From an uncultured Bacteroidales bacterium (GTDB lineage: Bacteria > Bacteroidota > Bacteroidia > Bacteroidales > UBA932), in assembly GCA_945487035.1 (NCBI GenBank), contig CALYTI010000001.1, positions 1 to 64,000 on the forward strand: 64,000 nucleotides of DNA. Direction: 5' to 3'. Below the pieces are notes generated by a model, which saw nothing but the letters and a program-made list of their open reading frames with translations, was not told where the DNA came from and searched no databases. Positions 8,076 to 15,743 of the stretch are shown one piece after another. The position numbers and the translations under genes were made by a program. Each line of letters begins with the position of its first letter. Within the stretch, counting starts at the first letter, position 1.

Positions 8076-10526
8076 CTATGCTTCAAGATCACTCTTCGAC
8101 GCCGTGTACAGGTACAGCACGAGGAACTGAAGGATGTCATTTTTGATAGTACTATCCATATCCCTCTTGGCAGTGTGGACGCGGTTTCGCTTGTAAATCA
8201 GGTCGGATGTGTAGCTGCTGCTCCAGTCTGAATAACGTTCAGGAAGCAGACCCTCATCCTGAAGTGTCTCAAGGGTTGACACGAGGCCCTTGACCCCAAG
8301 TGAACGTCCCGTCACCATTGTGTAGTAATGATCAAGGAACGGCTCATACTTATATGCCAGGTTGTCCCTGAGGAACTCTCGTTCGATCTTGGTGGTCTTC
8401 TGCATGAGGTACTTATAGAGAAGTTCCTGGATAAGCCAAAAGTAGCTGTCCCTATTGAGACTGCCCCTATTGCCCTTCATGATGTCGTTCATGACATCGA
8501 ATGCGTTTGCCACATCGAAAGTTCTTGTATAAGGATTATCCTTCACATATGAGACTACTGCAGCCTTCAGGTCCTCATAATCAGTATCCCAGTCAAAAGC
8601 CTTGGTTACATCCGTTTCCGACTTCGGTGTCTCGGCATACTTTGCCTCCTTCTTGTATAGGCTGTCATAGAGAGGCATGTTCAAGCAGAGATTCTTTTCT
8701 CTCTTGCCGGGGATTTCCGTCTTTATGAAGATTTCATTATCAAATACCTTATAGATGATATTTGGGCTGATGCCGAGACCCTCGATGCCGACTATGACCT
8801 TGTCGAAGACATCCTTCATCGGCAAGCTGTGACCTTCTGCCTTGGAGAGAATATCCACGGCCGTCATCCTAATAAAAGTGATGTGCTTAGCCTCCTTGAC
8901 CTTCTTTATCTCTTTAACGACAACAGGCTTTGAATCATATCCAGGCTTGAGCGTCACATAAATCTTCTTGCGTGCCGGCGAGGAATCCTTGATGAACAGT
9001 TCAGGATGGGCATCGACGAGTCTGTCTATCCTGCCGCATGACGTGTCAAGCGCCTTGGCAATGTCGCTGACACAGACCTGATTTTCCTGACTCTTGATGA
9101 AGTCGATGATGTCGGGAGCGATATCACCCCTCTGGTTTACGGCAGAAGGAGCAAGCATGGTAAATATATCAGAGCCTCTCCTTGACTTGCAGAACTTAGT
9201 GAGATATGCCCTAACGGTGTTCCTTGTGAGATGGATTCCCTTACTCTCAAGGAAAGCAATGACATCGTCAAGCGTCACGGATCCTCCCTTGCCCACGACA
9301 TACGATTCAATGAAAGGCCGAGGGTCCTTGTATATGTCCACATTCTCATCATCCGCCACCCAGTGCCACATACCATTCTGTGCGACAATGCGGTCATTCT
9401 GCGACAGATGGAATTCATCACGTTTCCTGAGGCGGACCATCGCCGCTCTCCTGTTGTATTCAGCAAGCAGTTCAGCTATCGACATGCTGCGTCCCTTGTT
9501 TTCAAAGAGAATACGCTCATATCTGACATCGTCATTCTTCAGCCACTGCCACATGAGCTGATAGCTCTTGATACCATATTCCTCAGTCACGGCAAACTGC
9601 CCCGATGTCTGCATCATTGTAACAATGGTGTCAACCTTATCTTTGTCCCCGAGTCTTTTTGAAAGCTCCTTGATGAAATCAGCACAAGGTGCATGGCGAT
9701 CATTCATGATATTGAAAATGGTCATACAGTCCTGGTCAAAGCCAGTGGTACCGATGCCGGCAACAACATAGCTGCCTACGAATGCAGAACCGGAGCCAGT
9801 GAATATGCTGGCATCAAGCAGATCAAGGACAAAACTGACATTGCCGCCATTCCTGGTTCCCAAAAGTTCCTGCATGGAGGCAAGGGTGCTGCCGGGCTTG
9901 AAGCTGTCCTTAAGATTCTGGAGCTTTCTCTTGAAACATTCATTAAAACCGAACTCAAGAACAAATTGATTCTCGGCTGATGTCCGTTGCATGAGCATCG
10001 CCTCTCTGACCTTTTTGATGAAGAGGGTATGATACAATCTGCTTGACTCCTTGGTAATCTTGCAATGCAAGGCAACAGCAGCATCATCAAGACCATGAAG
10101 ATACCTGTACTTGACTGCGGTGAGAAGAGACTCCATCTTTTGGGATTTGGAAGCTGTATCGAATTCGAACGGCATAGCTCTGAATCGATCAAGAAGTACG
10201 TCAAGATCTGCGATGAACGACTTGATGTCCTCCGCGAGCGAAGTTGTGTCACTGCATGCCGATGGAAGAAGCGGAGTACAATAGAAATAATTATGGATGT
10301 TTATGATTCCGTCCGGATAGCTTCTAAGCTTTGCCTTCATAGACTTGCAAGAGCCCTGATGCTGGTCAGCAAGTACATCCTGGACTGTATCAAGTCCAAG
10401 CGATTCGGCCTTCTGCAGATCGGAAGCCTTGAAGGTTCTAGGGTCCTTTGTCTTGAAGTCTTCTATGCGGATTGATGGAAAATCGGATATTATTTTCATA
10501 AACTTTGTTTTGCTATCTATATCCAT
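8076..10526 (-). CDS. Large protein with several winged-helix-like segments, 816 aa
   Basis: The longest product of the accessory series. I recognise no catalytic motif. Residues about 137-170 look like a helix-turn-helix close to sigma region 4-type folds. Residues about 405-450, 470-525 and 553-605 each read as winged-helix units (for example DDVIAFLESKGIHLTRNTVRAYL and SDIAKALDTSCGRIDRLV). The C-terminus (650-816) is helical. It is predicted cytoplasmic and DNA-binding or a large scaffold. The start may be ATG 10526 or the inner ATG 10499. The first eleven codons are almost the same as those of the unrelated 77-aa gene at 5886, because both sit behind a duplicated 63-nt cassette. It could be the regulator or DNA-sensing part of the cluster; that is inference. 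Confidence 0.7.
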   Translation of the reverse strand: MDIDSKTKFMKIISDFPSIRIEDFKTKDPRTFKASDLQKAESLGLDTVQDVLADQHQGSCKSMKAKLRSYPDGIINIHNYFYCTPLLPSACSDTTSLAEDIKSFIADLDVLLDRFRAMPFEFDTASKSQKMESLLTAVKYRYLHGLDDAAVALHCKITKESSRLYHTLFIKKVREAMLMQRTSAENQFVLEFGFNECFKRKLQNLKDSFKPGSTLASMQELLGTRNGGNVSFVLDLLDASIFTGSGSAFVGSYVVAGIGTTGFDQDCMTIFNIMNDRHAPCADFIKELSKRLGDKDKVDTIVTMMQTSGQFAVTEEYGIKSYQLMWQWLKNDDVRYERILFENKGRSMSIAELLAEYNRRAAMVRLRKRDEFHLSQNDRIVAQNGMWHWVADDENVDIYKDPRPFIESYVVGKGGSVTLDDVIAFLESKGIHLTRNTVRAYLTKFCKSRRGSDIFTMLAPSAVNQRGDIAPDIIDFIKSQENQVCVSDIAKALDTSCGRIDRLVDAHPELFIKDSSPARKKIYVTLKPGYDSKPVVVKEIKKVKEAKHITFIRMTAVDILSKAEGHSLPMKDVFDKVIVGIEGLGISPNIIYKVFDNEIFIKTEIPGKREKNLCLNMPLYDSLYKKEAKYAETPKSETDVTKAFDWDTDYEDLKAAVVSYVKDNPYTRTFDVANAFDVMNDIMKGNRGSLNRDSYFWLIQELLYKYLMQKTTKIEREFLRDNLAYKYEPFLDHYYTMVTGRSLGVKGLVSTLETLQDEGLLPERYSDWSSSYTSDLIYKRNRVHTAKRDMDSTIKNDILQFLVLYLYTASKSDLEA

Positions 10527-10556
10527 ATACGACCAGGCGCGGAATTATTACAGAAA
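10494..10556 (-). repeat. Leader cassette copy B (63 nt)
   Basis: Partner of the copy at 5854-5916, 56 of 63 identical, same orientation, likewise ending at an in-frame ATGAAA. No TAnnTTTG promoter box is seen inside it. The gene that follows encodes a different protein, so the duplication involves only the 5' end. Confidence 0.8.
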
Positions 10557-10567
10557 AACAATACTTT

Positions 10568-11581
10568 TCATCCCTGCAGCATGTTTTTCTGCACGCAAGC
10601 TATCTGTTCGTCAATTTCTTCCGGCGATTCATAAACATCATAGCAGACGCCTCTAATGTTGTCATTATCTCCATGCAGTCCGATGAGCAGCCTAGACCCT
10701 TGAACATCAACGTCAGAGCGTCTGATTGTCTTCGGGCTGAAAGTGGCGATCCAGGATGTGTTGACGAATAGAGTGTCACCGTCATGTTCGAAGTCTGCCC
10801 TTGTGAGTGCAATATATCCTTTTGCCTTGGGCACAGCCAGAGTGGTCGCATGAGATGCGAAAAGTATATCATCCCTTCTTCTATAGCCTTCAAGGGAAGG
10901 CACGTCCATAAGTGCACGAACACTTGCGGCATGATTCTCGTCCTTAGGTGTGAATACCGTTATCGATTCTATCATAGTTCCATCCAGAGCATCTGGGGAG
11001 AACTCCGGTATCGTTCCTTCGAAAGTGACGCTGCCGAACTTCCCAACGAGACGACCGATCTTATTGACCGATGCCGGAATCCTGCATGAAACGACCTGCT
11101 CGTGGTGCCATCCAAGCGCATGGATGGTCCTCACTCCATCAAGTGATGGTTCATCGCCATCTTTGAGATGTCCATGTATGAGATCCTCCCCATCCTTGGA
11201 GAAGAGATTCTTCCCTCTGTACTCAAAAAACGGGTTGTCATCCTCCACATAGATATTCTGACGATTAATAGAAAAGACATTTTCTGCTCCGTAAATGGTA
11301 CAGACTGAGTTAGGAATGAATATATTGTCAAGCTTGGCATTTGCCTTGATTACTATTACCCTTACAACGTAAGTCTTTGAATCACAGTCTGATACATCTC
11401 CTTCTACGCTTATGCTGTAGCTGTACGTTGCATGCACTACAGCGCAGGCTTCTGTATCATTGATTCTGAGGTATGTGATAGGGTATCTGACGTCGTTCAA
11501 AATGTACGATGGGTCTGATATAATCTCATCTTCGTCGGCATTCAACGGAAGTCTGCTGAGTATGTCCTGGTAATCCACCAT
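10568..11581 (-). CDS. LRR_5-related protein, 337 aa
   Basis: The central part (about 85-225) shows degenerate BspA-like repeats: IFIPNSVCTIYGAENVF, CRIPASVNKIGRLVG and SVTFEGTIPEFSPDALDGT, spaced as LRR_5 units. The C-terminal 100 residues form an unrecognised beta-rich domain ending in a charged helix. No signal peptide or lipobox. It lies 41 nt before the 816-aa gene, and the leader cassette B fills that gap. Within the accessory series it is the fourth cytoplasmic LRR_5 protein. Function unknown. Confidence 0.7.
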   Translation of the reverse strand: MVDYQDILSRLPLNADEDEIISDPSYILNDVRYPITYLRINDTEACAVVHATYSYSISVEGDVSDCDSKTYVVRVIVIKANAKLDNIFIPNSVCTIYGAENVFSINRQNIYVEDDNPFFEYRGKNLFSKDGEDLIHGHLKDGDEPSLDGVRTIHALGWHHEQVVSCRIPASVNKIGRLVGKFGSVTFEGTIPEFSPDALDGTMIESITVFTPKDENHAASVRALMDVPSLEGYRRRDDILFASHATTLAVPKAKGYIALTRADFEHDGDTLFVNTSWIATFSPKTIRRSDVDVQGSRLLIGLHGDNDNIRGVCYDVYESPEEIDEQIACVQKNMLQG

Positions 11582-11667
11582 AATGGCTGCGGTATATTAA
11601 AGTACTATCTCAATTTGTCTTGGGAAAGACATGTAAAGTTAACAATTAATTTGGTCCCTTTTAAGTA

Positions 11668-11698
11668 TTTACGACGTGAGTTGGAATTATTGCAGAGA
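11668..11698 (-). repeat. Degenerate leader motif copy C
   Basis: On the minus strand this reads as a TCTGCAATAATTCC core followed by a TCGTA block, matching the first half of cassettes A and B. It lies in the 131-bp gap upstream of the 337-aa gene, about 90 nt before that start. The second, coding-like half of the cassette is absent. Confidence 0.5.
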
Positions 11699-11712
11699 AT
11701 TTTAAGGGGAAG

Positions 11713-11988
11713 TCATGATGACTTAATGAAAGTAGCTGTAGTACCATTACCGATTTCCGGTATGTATCTATGAGAAGCCTGGAACGGCAACTCAGATTCA
11801 TCAAGTTCCCTTACGATATGTTCACGTGTCTCCAAATAATCCACGTACAGGAAGCAGTGAACACTATGTGACATTCCGCCGACCTTGACGAGGTGACCGT
11901 CGAGTCCGCTACCGGGATAGTATCCGACACGTCCTGACATGAAATCTGAGAAGGAGACCCTGTCACCTAAAATCATTGTCCTTTGCAT
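11713..11988 (-). CDS. Hypothetical small beta-rich protein, 91 aa
   Basis: Soluble 91-residue protein starting MQRTMILGDRVSF. The GDRV strand, Gly-rich turns and terminal strands suggest a small SH3/KOW-like barrel, possibly distantly related to the 77- and 82-aa products, but this is weak. No signal peptide. It is the first gene of the minus-strand series, and its leader holds a degenerate copy of the repeated motif next to the ATG. Function unknown. Confidence 0.65.
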   Translation of the reverse strand: MQRTMILGDRVSFSDFMSGRVGYYPGSGLDGHLVKVGGMSHSVHCFLYVDYLETREHIVRELDESELPFQASHRYIPEIGNGTTATFIKSS

Positions 11989-11990
11989 CT

Positions 11991-12021
11991 ATTACCGAGA
12001 AGACACAGGACTATTACAGGG
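11991..12021 (-). repeat. Degenerate leader motif copy D
   Basis: Minus-strand CCTGTAATAGTCC followed by a TCGGTAA block directly before the ATG at 11988. It resembles the 5' half of cassettes A-C with one extra base between the two blocks. It lies in the divergent gap between the 91-aa gene and the plus-strand 285-aa gene, so it may be part of a promoter or leader for the leftward operon. Confidence 0.45.
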
Positions 12022-12087
12022 TGATTTCAACATTCATCTGTAATATTCAATGCCGAGAGGGGTATATGTTAGCAAAGAGACAACGAA

Positions 12088-12945
12088 ATGGAAAAGATTC
12101 AGGACACATCAATAATCAGGAAAGGGGATTATCTCAAGGTTCTTTCCAATCAGCCGGCCTATCACTTCTGCACTTGCTACGGAGGTATGGACATCCGAAA
12201 GGAAGATGTCGAACCGGAGGAACTGACATGCATCGTCAACTCCGTGATCGACGAAAGGACCTGCTATGTCACTACGCTGCTTCCGCACGAGGGAAGCAAC
12301 TTCATTGCTGACATATCTGAGATAATCGGTCAGGTAGCCCCAGAGTCCCTGCCCGAGAGGGCCAGGAACTTCAAGCATGCAGACTGGTTGACCCCTCCAT
12401 CATATGTATACTACCCGCAGAGTATGAGAGGAAACTCACCTGTAAGACTGGCCAGAAAAGCGGTACGAGAACTGTTCCCTGGCAAACAGATAGTCAGTGC
12501 CACCAAAAGAAAAAAATCGCTGTTCTCCACTGAGATGATGCTGAGTCAGATAGAATTCGCTCTTAACCTTGTGGACAAGGGTTGTGAGAGCTATGCTGCG
12601 CTCCATGATAAGAGCATTGAATTGTCTGAGTGGATCAAGCAGCAGCGATTCAAGCAGTACGACAGCGTGGAGATTGGAATCCAGGGGGAGGAAGAACCGG
12701 CCGAAGAATTCATGAGAGAGAGCTACAAGGAACTCGGAATGACTGATGAAGAATTCGAAAATCTCAGGTTGACGCCTGTCTACAACTGGTTCATTGCAAT
12801 CTCAAAGGACCGCAAGGAAGTGATTATCTGTCCGGACATCAAAGAAAGGACTCAGTTCGCACGGAGCCTCGGACCGGAGTATATCGATGCGGAAGATGCT
12901 GTGAATCACTTCCGCAGCGAATGCTATCAGGCCATGGAAGCATAG
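12088..12945 (+). CDS. Hypothetical protein, 285 aa
   Basis: The only rightward gene of the accessory island, divergent from the leftward series with a 99-bp shared upstream gap. The protein is soluble, with a helical centre (about 140-195, KSLFSTEMMLSQIEFALNLV onward), an acidic linker and a C-terminal alpha/beta part. No signal peptide or recognised motif. The spacing suggests that it is controlled from the same divergent region as the leftward operon. It could belong to the same system, for example as its regulator, but the sequence shows no DNA-binding motif. Function unknown. Confidence 0.7.
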   Translation: MEKIQDTSIIRKGDYLKVLSNQPAYHFCTCYGGMDIRKEDVEPEELTCIVNSVIDERTCYVTTLLPHEGSNFIADISEIIGQVAPESLPERARNFKHADWLTPPSYVYYPQSMRGNSPVRLARKAVRELFPGKQIVSATKRKKSLFSTEMMLSQIEFALNLVDKGCESYAALHDKSIELSEWIKQQRFKQYDSVEIGIQGEEEPAEEFMRESYKELGMTDEEFENLRLTPVYNWFIAISKDRKEVIICPDIKERTQFARSLGPEYIDAEDAVNHFRSECYQAMEA

Positions 12946-12982
12946 GACGGATTACAGACGAAATACATATTTATGCTGATTC

Positions 12983-13013
12983 TTGACTGTTGTAGATATT
13001 TTTATTATATTTG
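12983..13013 (+). promoter_or_regulatory. Promoter of the hipBA module
   Basis: TTGA at 12983-12986 and TATATTTG at 13006-13013 are separated by 19 nt, which matches the Bacteroides -33/-7 consensus (TTTG-N19-TAnnTTTG). The -7 box overlaps the first operator-like repeat, as expected for autorepression. Confidence 0.75.
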
Positions 13014-13075
13014 CCATATTATTATATGCGATATAAGGCAATATCCACAGTTTGTCATATTATTTTATGGAATAT
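13010..13075 (+). promoter_or_regulatory. Candidate HipB operators: 25-bp direct repeat plus inverted repeat
   Basis: The segments 13010-13034 and 13051-13075 match at 21 of 25 positions and start 41 bp apart. The first also opens an imperfect inverted repeat (TTGCC at 13011-13015, GGCAA at 13037-13041). One copy overlaps the -7 box and the other covers the ATG of the antitoxin gene, a natural layout for autorepression by the HipB-like protein. Confidence 0.6.
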
Positions 13076-13378
13076 AGCATAGACATATTCGATAAGAATC
13101 CGGAGCGGCTGGCGCTGATTCTGGCACAGAATTGCCGCAGGCGGAGGCTGGACCAGGGAATGAGCCGGCGCAGTCTCGCTGAGACAACAGGCATTCCCGA
13201 GCCGACAATCGAACGCTTTGAGACCAAGGGCAAGATTTCTCTTGAATCATTCCTCAAACTGGTTGTCGAATTCGGCTGGTTCGACGAGATGAGCGCAATC
13301 ATGGGCAAGTCGAAGTTCTCTACCGGCGAGCAGCTCGAGACTATCAACAAGAACCGCAGCAGACAGAAAGGACGATGA
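13067..13378 (+). CDS. hipB: HipB-like antitoxin, XRE-family HTH, 103 aa
   Basis: Residues about 17-70 form an XRE-type helix-turn-helix (LALILAQNCRRRRLDQGMSRRSLAETTGIPEPTIERFE). Such proteins repress the hipBA promoter and neutralise the HipA kinase. A TTG at 13052 is in frame, but the ATG at 13067 is preferred because it gives a normal N-terminus and a short leader. The stop overlaps the ATG of the kinase gene in an ATGA junction, typical of toxin-antitoxin pairs. Upstream repeats fit autoregulation. The gene symbol is by family, not by strict orthology. Confidence 0.85.
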   Translation: MEYSIDIFDKNPERLALILAQNCRRRRLDQGMSRRSLAETTGIPEPTIERFETKGKISLESFLKLVVEFGWFDEMSAIMGKSKFSTGEQLETINKNRSRQKGR

Positions 13379-14490
13379 AGGACATACTGAAGATAGTTGT
13401 CACTCTCGGCGACAGGACCGTCGGCACAGTACAGATGACGCCCGAAAGGGACCGAAGCGTATTCGAATACGACAAGGATTGGATCTCCGACGGGTTCTCC
13501 ATATCTCCGCTTGAACTTCCCTTGCGGACAGGACTCTTCTTCTCGAAGGAGAACAGTTTCAACGGAGGATTCGCTGCCTTCGAAGACAGTCTTCCGGACG
13601 GATACGGGCTCTATCTGCTGGACAGGATGCTGCGCCGCGAAGGGAGTTCCCTTGCCGTGCTCTCCCCTCTGCAGAGGCTTTCACTTGTCGGGAGTTCAGG
13701 GATGGGGGCATTGTGCTATAAACCTGAGGCAAAGGCACCAGCGGCACCCGCCATTGCCGAAGGGGATTTTGATGAGTTGCAACGCAAGGCCCTTGATGTG
13801 CTGTCAGAAAAGAGCGACACCGACGCCTCATTATTGTACTATAACAGTAACAATTCCGGCGGAGCCCGGCCTAAGGCAATATTCAAAGCCGATGACGGTT
13901 CCGATTGGCTGGTCAAGTTCAGGCACACTTACGACCCGTCTGACATTGGCAGGATAGAATATCTCTATATGAATACCGCGAAGAAGTGCGGCATAGTCAT
14001 CCCTGAGATCAGACTGTTCAATGACCGGTTTTTTGCAATCAAGAGGTTTGACATCCGGGAGGGCAAGCGCATTCACACACTGACGGCAGCAGCTCTGCTC
14101 CAGTCTGATTTCCGCAGCCGGAATGTCGATTACGTGAACCTGCTCGCCCTCACGGGTTACCTGACCCAGGATGCAGCACAGGTGGAGCAGATGTTCCGCA
14201 GAATGGTGTTCAATGTAGTCTGCCGGAACAGGGACGATCACGCCAAAAACTTCAGTTTCCTCTGCGAAGAAGGCAAATGGTCGCTTGCGCCTGCATACGA
14301 CATCACCTACTCCCCCGCCGGCACCAATGGCGAGCATTCAACATCCGTGAACTACGCCGGCAACCCATCACGCGAAGATATGATTGCAGCCGGAACCGGC
14401 ATCCGCATTCCGAGAAAAAGATGCATTGACATCATTGACGAAGTCATTGCTATATGCGAGACTGAACTCGATAAGGCGCTGGTCCGTTAA
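13375..14490 (+). CDS. hipA: HipA-like serine/threonine kinase toxin, 371 aa
   Basis: All HipA hallmarks are present: an N-terminal subdomain (1-100, with FEDSLPDGYGLYLLDRML), the Gly-rich SGGARPKAIF loop (161-170), a nucleotide-binding Lys (LVKF, K181), FAIKRFD, the catalytic NRDDHAKNFSF (D287, N292) and the metal-binding APAYDI (D309). HipA of E. coli phosphorylates glutamyl-tRNA synthetase and arrests growth; the target here is unknown, since HipA homologues differ. At 371 residues it is shorter than E. coli HipA (440) but no motif is missing. It overlaps the antitoxin gene by four bases. It marks the boundary between the accessory island and the SusCD operon. Confidence 0.9.
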   Translation: MKDILKIVVTLGDRTVGTVQMTPERDRSVFEYDKDWISDGFSISPLELPLRTGLFFSKENSFNGGFAAFEDSLPDGYGLYLLDRMLRREGSSLAVLSPLQRLSLVGSSGMGALCYKPEAKAPAAPAIAEGDFDELQRKALDVLSEKSDTDASLLYYNSNNSGGARPKAIFKADDGSDWLVKFRHTYDPSDIGRIEYLYMNTAKKCGIVIPEIRLFNDRFFAIKRFDIREGKRIHTLTAAALLQSDFRSRNVDYVNLLALTGYLTQDAAQVEQMFRRMVFNVVCRNRDDHAKNFSFLCEEGKWSLAPAYDITYSPAGTNGEHSTSVNYAGNPSREDMIAAGTGIRIPRKRCIDIIDEVIAICETELDKALVR

Positions 14491-14536
14491 CATTCCGCCA
14501 GATTTCCCGAAGGCGAGCCGCGAGATGCTGTCAACT

Positions 14537-15310
14537 TCATTTCACGACAAACTCCGACACAACAGGGAAATGGTCGGAGAGCTTGACCCCGGTGCAGACT
14601 GAGGTTGAAAGCAATTCCGCCTTGGAAGCAGGTCTGGACCAGATGTAATCCAGTTTATGTTTAGGCTTGGCAGTGCTGAAAGTATATTCATCGTCGGTCA
14701 GATTGAGCCAATGTCTGGAGAGCATAAGCATTTCCCTCGAATCAGGCTCCGCATTCATATCCCCGCAGAGCACTATCTGATTCCTCACACCCCTGAAATA
14801 TCTGTTGATAAAACGCACCTGCTCCTGACGCAGCTCGGAGCTGGAAACCTCAAGATGGGTGCAGACAAAGGTCACAATCCTTCCCGAAGGCAGTTCCACA
14901 TCCGCAACCAGCATGCATCTGGGCTCGCACTTGCCGTTATTGGGCAGAAGCACCCTTTCGCTTCTCAGAATCGGATAACGGCTCAGCATACCGATACCGT
15001 AATAGCCGCCAGCAAAATCTATAGTCTTGCCGTAAAGGCCGAACATACCGCTCCAATATGCCAGTTCATTCACGAACTTGACTCCGTTCTGGTGCGGAGC
15101 TAAGCTTCTTCCGGTAGCCCAGTCACATTCCTGCAGAGCCACTATATCAGGAGCCTCGCCGGCTATATACTCCCCTATCTGCTGCATGGATGCAAGTTCT
15201 CCGAAACGGATATTGTAGGACATAACCCTCAGGGTATCACAATCCTGCGAGAAGGCCGGTAACAGAGCCGCCGAAAGCAAGGCCAAAGCCGTGACAACGA
15301 GGCGTTTCAT
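14537..15310 (-). CDS. Exported endonuclease/exonuclease/phosphatase-family protein, 257 aa
   Basis: EEP-fold phosphodiesterase. Motifs in order: SYNIRFGE, LQECDWA (metal-binding Glu), CTHLEVSS, GDMNAEPDS (catalytic Asp/Asn) and SDHFPV (catalytic Asp-His). Members hydrolyse phosphodiester bonds in nucleic acids, sphingomyelin or inositol phosphates; the substrate is not set by these motifs. The start is ATG 15310, giving a signal peptide (MKRLVVTALALLSAALLPAFS) with cleavage near AFSQ, so the mature enzyme is periplasmic or secreted. It starts 1 nt after the stop of the lipoprotein gene upstream and is the last gene of the ten-gene SusCD operon. Confidence 0.85.
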   Translation of the reverse strand: MKRLVVTALALLSAALLPAFSQDCDTLRVMSYNIRFGELASMQQIGEYIAGEAPDIVALQECDWATGRSLAPHQNGVKFVNELAYWSGMFGLYGKTIDFAGGYYGIGMLSRYPILRSERVLLPNNGKCEPRCMLVADVELPSGRIVTFVCTHLEVSSSELRQEQVRFINRYFRGVRNQIVLCGDMNAEPDSREMLMLSRHWLNLTDDEYTFSTAKPKHKLDYIWSRPASKAELLSTSVCTGVKLSDHFPVVSEFVVK

Positions 15311-15311
15311 A

Positions 15312-15743
15312 CTAGCGTTCAAAGACCTGGACAAAGTCCGGGTCATCAGTTGCGACCCACTGCATTCTGACATCTGTAAGACTGGTGATGGAGTATTCGT
15401 GAGACCAGAAACCGGAATCGTGGTCATAGATACCGCTGATCACAGAGCCATAAACCTCATCTTCCCTGAGGTCGTACCGGCCGGTGATTTCCCTCGGAAT
15501 CTCAGGGAAGGCGTCCATATTCTGAACTATAGTGAAAGTCCCGTCATTGCGCACCAGATTAATGCGGAAAAAGGTTCCCTCCTCAAGGGAATTGCCGTTC
15601 CACTCCACCAGCTCCCACTCTCCGGAAATATTGTTCCTGTTCACCTCCAGAAGGGCTTCCTCCCCGCTGTTGGACTTAGTGCAACATACACAGCCCAAAA
15701 GGCAAAATGCAGCAAATATAGCTTTAATGTATTTCATAATCAT
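15312..15743 (-). CDS. Small lipocalin-like lipoprotein, 143 aa
   Basis: SPII signal with a Cys at residue 18 (AAFCLLGC). The mature part begins ISGEWELVEWNG and runs as a series of beta strands with an ITGRYDL motif, matching the small lipocalin-like lipoproteins common in Bacteroidota, which bind small hydrophobic ligands or act as surface accessories. The ATG overlaps the stop of the DUF1573 gene (ATGA). Role within the operon unknown. Confidence 0.7.
   Translation of the reverse strand: MIMKYIKAIFAAFCLLGCVCCTKSNSGEEALLEVNRNNISGEWELVEWNGNSLEEGTFFRINLVRNDGTFTIVQNMDAFPEIPREITGRYDLREDEVYGSVISGIYDHDSGFWSHEYSITSLTDVRMQWVATDDPDFVQVFER

Noticed and set aside
13052..13066. TTG start for the HipB-like protein
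   Set aside because: It adds five residues of odd composition from the operator repeat, and the ATG at 13067 gives the usual N-terminus.
14384..14602. 72-codon frame across the hipA end
   Set aside because: Overlaps the end of hipA and the end of the convergent EEP gene; composition is that of an out-of-frame shadow.
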